Assembly (NCBI GenBank): GCA_017458335.1
Contig: JAFTFT010000018.1
Location: 1 to 64,000 of the forward strand
DNA: 64,000 bases
DNA from: Oscillospiraceae bacterium
GTDB lineage: Bacteria; Bacillota; Clostridia; Oscillospirales; Oscillospiraceae
Direction: 5' to 3'
The notes under the pieces are model-generated. The model ran no database searches. It saw nothing but the letters and a program-made list of their open reading frames with translations, and was not told where the DNA came from. This document shows, piece by piece, positions 59,587 through 64,000 of this stretch; within the stretch, counting starts at the first letter, position 1; every line of letters begins with the position of its first letter. The translations under genes were made by a program, and so were the position numbers.

Positions 59587-60843
59587 ATGAAGTTTTTTCA
59601 CGTAGCGGACCTGCATTTCGGGAAGATGCTTTACAATGTCCAGATGGTGGAGAACGACCAGCCGGCATGGGTAGAGGAATTCCTGAAAGCGGTAGACCGG
59701 TATCAGCCGGAAGCCGTGGTGATGTCGGGGGACATCTATGACCGCAGGATACCATCCCCGGAGGCAATGAAGCTGTTTGGGCATCTTCTGACTGAACTTG
59801 CACGCCGGGATAAGTATGTTTTCGTGATCCCGGGGAACCATGACTCGGATATCCGCCTTTCCCATATGAATGAACTGCTCAGCAGCCGCAAGATCTATAT
59901 CGCCGGTGAGCTGGAGAAGGAACTCATGCATATTTCGGTCCTGGATGGCGACAAGGAAGTGAACTTTTGGCTGATGCCCTTCGTGTTTCCAAAACTTGTG
60001 TCGGATCCGAGAGTGCTGAATGACCCGGAAATCTCGACCTACGACGAGGCGGCCCGTGCGCTTCTGGCTGCACAGAAGCTGGACCCGGAGGCGTGCAACA
60101 TTCTGCTTGCGCATCAGAATGTCCTTGCAAACGGAGTTGCCGCAGACCACAGTGCATCGGAGAGCATCGTCGGCGGCCTGGGAGAGATCGACTTCTCGGC
60201 CTTCGACAGATTCGATTATGTGGCGCTCGGCCATATTCACAACGAGCAGCCTGTCGGGCGCGAGACCGTGCGGTATGCAGGCTGCCCGCTGTACTATGAT
60301 TTTTCGGAGCTCGGACGCTGCAAGGATCTGACGCTGGTGACAGTCAACGGAAAGAATGACATCAGCATCGAGAAGGTACCGATCCCGCTGCTTCACACCC
60401 TGAAACAGGTGAGCGGATCACTGGAAGAGATTCTTGAGCAGGGGCAGACAATCCCGGATAAGAATCGTTATTATATTCAGGCGGTCCTGCGCGACAGACA
60501 TGTCCCGCCGCGCGCGATGGAACAGCTTCAGGCCGTGTTCGGCAGATCCCTGGTCAATGTTAAGCGGGAATATCTGCCGACAGAGGAAGAAACGGCCCTG
60601 GGGATAAAACATGCAGAAGCAGCCGGACTAAGCATCGATGCACAGTTTGCCGGCTTTTATCAGGAGACACAGGAAGAGCTGCTGGATGCGGATCAGGAAG
60701 AGCTGATTCTGAAGATCCTGGAACAGCAGCTTCGCAGGGGAGACGTGTTTGCTGCGAATGCCAAGGCGGTACCGGCAGATGACACGGAAGAACTGATCGA
60801 GATGCTGCTCGGAAGAACGGAGGAAAGTCATGAGACCGCATAA
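59587..60843 (+). CDS. sbcD: Exonuclease subunit SbcD (Mre11-like)
   Basis: A 418-residue nuclease subunit. Metallophosphoesterase motifs: DLH (8-10), GDIYDR (48-53), PGNHDSD (82-88), LAHQNV and GHIHNEQ near 218. A capping region and C-terminal SbcC-binding part follow. With SbcC it opens and degrades hairpins and blocked ends. ATG overlaps none of the previous gene (49-bp gap); GAG-rich AAAGGAG upstream. SbcC starts 14 bases before its stop. Confidence 0.96.
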   Translation: MKFFHVADLHFGKMLYNVQMVENDQPAWVEEFLKAVDRYQPEAVVMSGDIYDRRIPSPEAMKLFGHLLTELARRDKYVFVIPGNHDSDIRLSHMNELLSSRKIYIAGELEKELMHISVLDGDKEVNFWLMPFVFPKLVSDPRVLNDPEISTYDEAARALLAAQKLDPEACNILLAHQNVLANGVAADHSASESIVGGLGEIDFSAFDRFDYVALGHIHNEQPVGRETVRYAGCPLYYDFSELGRCKDLTLVTVNGKNDISIEKVPIPLLHTLKQVSGSLEEILEQGQTIPDKNRYYIQAVLRDRHVPPRAMEQLQAVFGRSLVNVKREYLPTEEETALGIKHAEAAGLSIDAQFAGFYQETQEELLDADQEELILKILEQQLRRGDVFAANAKAVPADDTEELIEMLLGRTEESHETA

Positions 60844-63800
60844 GCTCGTCATGAAGGCCTTCGGGCCGTTTGCAAAGGAAACTGTCGTGGATTTCGACGC
60901 AATGGGAAACAACGTTTACCTGATCTCCGGCGATACCGGCGCGGGAAAGACCACGATTTTTGACGCGATCGTCTATGCGCTCTACGGCAAGGCCAGCGGG
61001 AACGGACGAAGCAGCCTGGGAACCGAAGCGTTTCACAGCGATTATGCCAAGCACGGAAAGAGCCGCGAGGAGATGCGTGTAGAATTGACCTTCTCAGAGG
61101 CAGGAAGAACTTTTACCGTCCTGCGCCGGATGTACTGGGGTGTGAAGGGAGACAGCCAGTCTTCCAGCAAAGAAGCCGTCCTGACAGAAAACGGGGCCAC
61201 GCTGGCAAGTTCTACCAAAAAAGAAAGCAGTGCCGACAATGACGTCACCACGAAGATTACAGAGATCGTCGGCCTGGATGCCGACCAGTTCCGCCGCATC
61301 ATCATGCTTGCGCAGGGGGAGTTCCGCCGCTTCCTGGAAGCAAAGAGCGACGACCGCGGTGATATACTCGGAAAGCTCTTTGACAACCGGCGGCATGAGG
61401 ATCTGCAGTTCCGGCTTGCCGCAGCGAACAGTGCCCTGAAAGAGAAGACGGCGGACCTGGCACTGCAGGACAAGGCCAGAATTGATCTGCTGGTGATCCC
61501 GGAGGACCTCGATGAGCAGGAACGGGCATACCTGTCCGCGGATCACCCGAGGCTGACGGAAACGGTTCGGATGATCATAGAAGGGCAGGAGAGTGCACTC
61601 AGAGAAATCGGAAGCGAACTGCAGGAGAAGGAAAAACGTCAGAACAGCCTGACGGAACAGAAAGCCGTGGCGGAAAAGAATAACGAACTGCTGAGCCAGC
61701 GGAAGGATGCTGAGCGAACTCTGCAGGAGGAAGAACGCAAGAAGGAAGCGGTAGACGCGCTGAGGAGCCGGGTATCGCTTGCCGAAGCAGCGGAAAAAGT
61801 TCTGCCTTACGATCAGGCGAGAAAAAAGGCGAAAACAGACTTGGAAACTGCCCTCCAAAAAATCGCAGAGCTGGAGGAAGACGGAAAGCGCCTGGAGCAG
61901 AGGAAACAGACGCTGGAAGCCGGTAAAACAGAGACAGACGAACGCTGTAATGCGCAGATCGATCAGAGAAGCTCACGCATCACGGACCTGCACGCAATAC
62001 TGGATTATTACGACGAGCTCGACAAGAGCCTCAGACAGTACCGGGATGCAAAAGCGCGGGCTGAAGAGGCTGCGGCCGCAGCGGAAGCATCGGAGAAAGA
62101 ACTGAAGAAAAAAGAGAACAGAATGCAGGAGCTCAGACTCCTGATGACATCTCTTCAGGATGCGGGTGAGGCGGCCGTGCAGAACGCGGAACGTGCCGTC
62201 CGGGATCTGACGGATCGCCGGGACAGCCTGACTGAAATACAAAATGGGGTTCAGAGCATCCTGAAGCAGATCACAGAGGAAGAAAACCTGAAGCAGGCTC
62301 TGTTTGCCGCACAGAAAGCTGCGGCAGATGCGGAGGCAGAACATCTGCGGCTGAACAGGGCCTTCCTGGACGGACAGGCCGGCGTGCTGGCGCAGGAGCT
62401 GGCAAGACGGCTGGAAACAGAAGATTCAGCGCCCTGCCCGGTCTGCGGGGTAATGCATACAAAGGCGGACACAGGTCACTTCGCATCTGCACACGGAGAG
62501 GTTCCGGAGCGGTCTGCGGTGGACGCAGCAGAGAAAGCGCGGAACAGAAAGGAAGAAGCCGCCAGGAAGGCAGAGCTTGACTTCAAAGAAAAGCAGACCG
62601 CGCGCAGCCATGCGATGGGAACCCTTCTCACGGAGGCAGAAAAGCTTTTCGGCGCGACGGACTGGGAACAGCTGGCCGAGGGCACGCGGCTTAAAGGTGA
62701 ACTGAAGGTCTGTAGAGAAAAGCTTGGGAATGCGGAAACAGCTCTGCAGGCCGCACGCAGAGACAGTGCACGCAAGACTGAGACCCAGAATGAGATTGCG
62801 AAGCTAGAAAAGGACATAGAGCGGGCAGCGGAGAAAGAAAAGAGGGATGCAGCCAGCGCGCAGACCAGCAGACAGGATGTTCTCAATGCATCTGAGAATG
62901 CAGACAGCCGGAAGAAAAAGCTGGAGGGCTGGCCGGCTACGAAACAGGCGGCTGAAGCGGAGATCCGTGCGAACGGAACAGAGATCGACGCCCTGAAAGA
63001 ACAGATGAAACGGGCCGATGAGGCGCTGAAAAATGCCTTGAGTGCATTGAGCGAAAACTCCGGAAAGCTGGTGCAGGCACAGAAAGAACTGCAGGAGAGG
63101 GAGCTGGCACAGAAAGAAGCGGAGAGAGTCTTTGATGAGACGCTCAGAAGGCAGAATTTTGAAAGCACTGAGGCCTATACCGAGGCCTGCAGTCCCGAGG
63201 GCATGTTGCTGAGCGCTGTGCAGCTGGAGCGCTGGGCAGCCGGCACCAGAAAGTCTGTAGAAGCCTATGACGAAAAGGTAAGAGACCTGAAGACCGCAAT
63301 CAGCCAGCTTGAGAGGAACACCGAGGGCCTGATCTGGACGGACGTTGCGATGCTTGAAGAGCAGATTGTCTCTGCCCGGCAGGAGGTCACAACACTGCGT
63401 GGAAGCGAAAACGGCCTGCGTACGGGAATCAGAACGAACCGGTCTGCGCTCAGCGAGCTGGAACGTATTGCCGGAGAGAAGAAAAGACTGCAGCTGGCCA
63501 TGAAAAAGCTTCAGCCGCTTGCAGAAGCCGCAAACAGCAAGTATTCTTTCAGCCGGTATGTTCTTTCGGATTTCTTTGACCGCATCATCGAACAGGCCAA
63601 TGTCCATCTGGATACCATGACCGACGGAGAATACCGGCTGATTCCGACGGAAGACGGGGATAAGCGCAGTTCCCTGGGCCTCGGACTGAAGGTTTTGAAC
63701 ACCATCACGAACCTTGAAAGAGAGACGGCTTCCCTCTCAGGAGGACAGTCTTTCGAGGCTTCGCTCTCCCTGGCCCTCGGCCTTTCCGATATCGTACAGA

Positions 63801-64000
63801 TGCAGAGCGGGAGCAGCATCCAGATCGACAGCATGTTCATTGACGAAGGATTCGGTTCCCTGGACGGAACGCGCCTGGACAGAGCCATGGATGTGCTTCA
63901 GCACCTTTCATCCGGGAAACGGCAGATCGGCATCATTTCACATGTGGCCAGACTGGATGAATGCCTGCAGAAGAAGATCCACGTGATTGCGGAGAAGACA
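60830..64000 (+). CDS. sbcC: Exonuclease subunit SbcC (SMC-like ATPase), truncated by window end
   Basis: At least 1057 residues in one open frame to the last base. Walker A GDTGAGKT (34-41) and FGPF lead into long coiled coils. The zinc hook CPVCG is near residue 537, between the two coil halves. The C-terminal head holds LSGGQSFEASLSLALGLSD near 969 and Walker B SMFIDEGFGSLD, then SHVARLDE. The final ~20-30 residues are missing here. It forms the SbcCD complex with the overlapping sbcD. Repeated Glu/Lys/Ala-rich stretches are genuine coiled coil. Confidence 0.96.
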   Translation, partial: MRPHKLVMKAFGPFAKETVVDFDAMGNNVYLISGDTGAGKTTIFDAIVYALYGKASGNGRSSLGTEAFHSDYAKHGKSREEMRVELTFSEAGRTFTVLRRMYWGVKGDSQSSSKEAVLTENGATLASSTKKESSADNDVTTKITEIVGLDADQFRRIIMLAQGEFRRFLEAKSDDRGDILGKLFDNRRHEDLQFRLAAANSALKEKTADLALQDKARIDLLVIPEDLDEQERAYLSADHPRLTETVRMIIEGQESALREIGSELQEKEKRQNSLTEQKAVAEKNNELLSQRKDAERTLQEEERKKEAVDALRSRVSLAEAAEKVLPYDQARKKAKTDLETALQKIAELEEDGKRLEQRKQTLEAGKTETDERCNAQIDQRSSRITDLHAILDYYDELDKSLRQYRDAKARAEEAAAAAEASEKELKKKENRMQELRLLMTSLQDAGEAAVQNAERAVRDLTDRRDSLTEIQNGVQSILKQITEEENLKQALFAAQKAAADAEAEHLRLNRAFLDGQAGVLAQELARRLETEDSAPCPVCGVMHTKADTGHFASAHGEVPERSAVDAAEKARNRKEEAARKAELDFKEKQTARSHAMGTLLTEAEKLFGATDWEQLAEGTRLKGELKVCREKLGNAETALQAARRDSARKTETQNEIAKLEKDIERAAEKEKRDAASAQTSRQDVLNASENADSRKKKLEGWPATKQAAEAEIRANGTEIDALKEQMKRADEALKNALSALSENSGKLVQAQKELQERELAQKEAERVFDETLRRQNFESTEAYTEACSPEGMLLSAVQLERWAAGTRKSVEAYDEKVRDLKTAISQLERNTEGLIWTDVAMLEEQIVSARQEVTTLRGSENGLRTGIRTNRSALSELERIAGEKKRLQLAMKKLQPLAEAANSKYSFSRYVLSDFFDRIIEQANVHLDTMTDGEYRLIPTEDGDKRSSLGLGLKVLNTITNLERETASLSGGQSFEASLSLALGLSDIVQMQSGSSIQIDSMFIDEGFGSLDGTRLDRAMDVLQHLSSGKRQIGIISHVARLDECLQKKIHVIAEKT

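Overview
The window reads as a chromosomal segment of a strictly anaerobic, fairly GC-rich Firmicute, most likely a gut-type Clostridia member (Lachnospiraceae/Oscillospiraceae-like; the family cannot be fixed from sequence alone). The evidence is pyruvate:ferredoxin oxidoreductase, a flavodiiron protein with fused rubredoxins, a ferredoxin-tailed aldo/keto reductase, Firmicutes-type families (CD1247-like, DUF951, DUF4298), strong AGGAGG ribosome binding sites and near-consensus TTGACA-17-TATAAT promoters. No rRNA, tRNA or CRISPR array was seen.

Layout. 1-2700: end of ligA, an ion/anion permease, an orphan rmlA. 2.7-9.6 kb: flavodiiron/rubredoxin protein, then a rightward unit of a small unknown gene, the XTP/dITP pyrophosphatase gene and a SWIM-SNF2 ATPase, ending in three degenerate ~77-bp hairpin repeats. 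9.8-17.7 kb: dicarboxylate/amino-acid symporter, UvrD-type helicase, sugar-ABC ATPase, efp with a CD1247-like gene, rarA with a DUF951 gene. 17.7-21.5 kb: a secreted CotH/lamin-tail protein divergent from a tiny gene encoding a double-glycine leader joined to one LysM domain, then an unknown membrane protein. 21.7-27.7 kb: rplM-rpsI, an ECF sigma factor with a membrane partner and an ECF-like promoter, moaA, birA (behind a six-codon upstream ORF), an aldo/keto reductase. 27.8-35.4 kb: a type I restriction-modification operon led by a Fic gene, with a regulator gene and a broken gene embedded. 35.7-42 kb: larB-larE-larC (nickel-pincer cofactor synthesis, no larA here), DUF4298, MATE exporter, ilvA. 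42-47.2 kb: nifJ and an NhaC-type antiporter. 47.3-52.8 kb: an OB-fold-like lipoprotein and a four-gene sugar ABC operon. 52.8-58.5 kb: an AT-rich accessory segment with an AlbA_2/HATPase regulator behind a repeat-studded promoter, an unknown 460-aa gene, an IS30 transposase remnant and an AAA/DUF4143 ATPase. 58.5-64 kb: an FMN-dependent alpha-hydroxy-acid-oxidase-like enzyme, sbcD and most of sbcC, which runs off the end.

The core genes form short operons with clear promoters and hairpin terminators. The accessory regions (type I R-M and 52.8-58.5 kb) stand out by base composition, repeats and broken genes. The most unusual items are the GG-leader/LysM peptide with a PhoB-like direct repeat at its promoter, the mini-ORF in front of birA, the repeat-rich promoter at 53.2 kb, and the unrecognised 460-aa gene.
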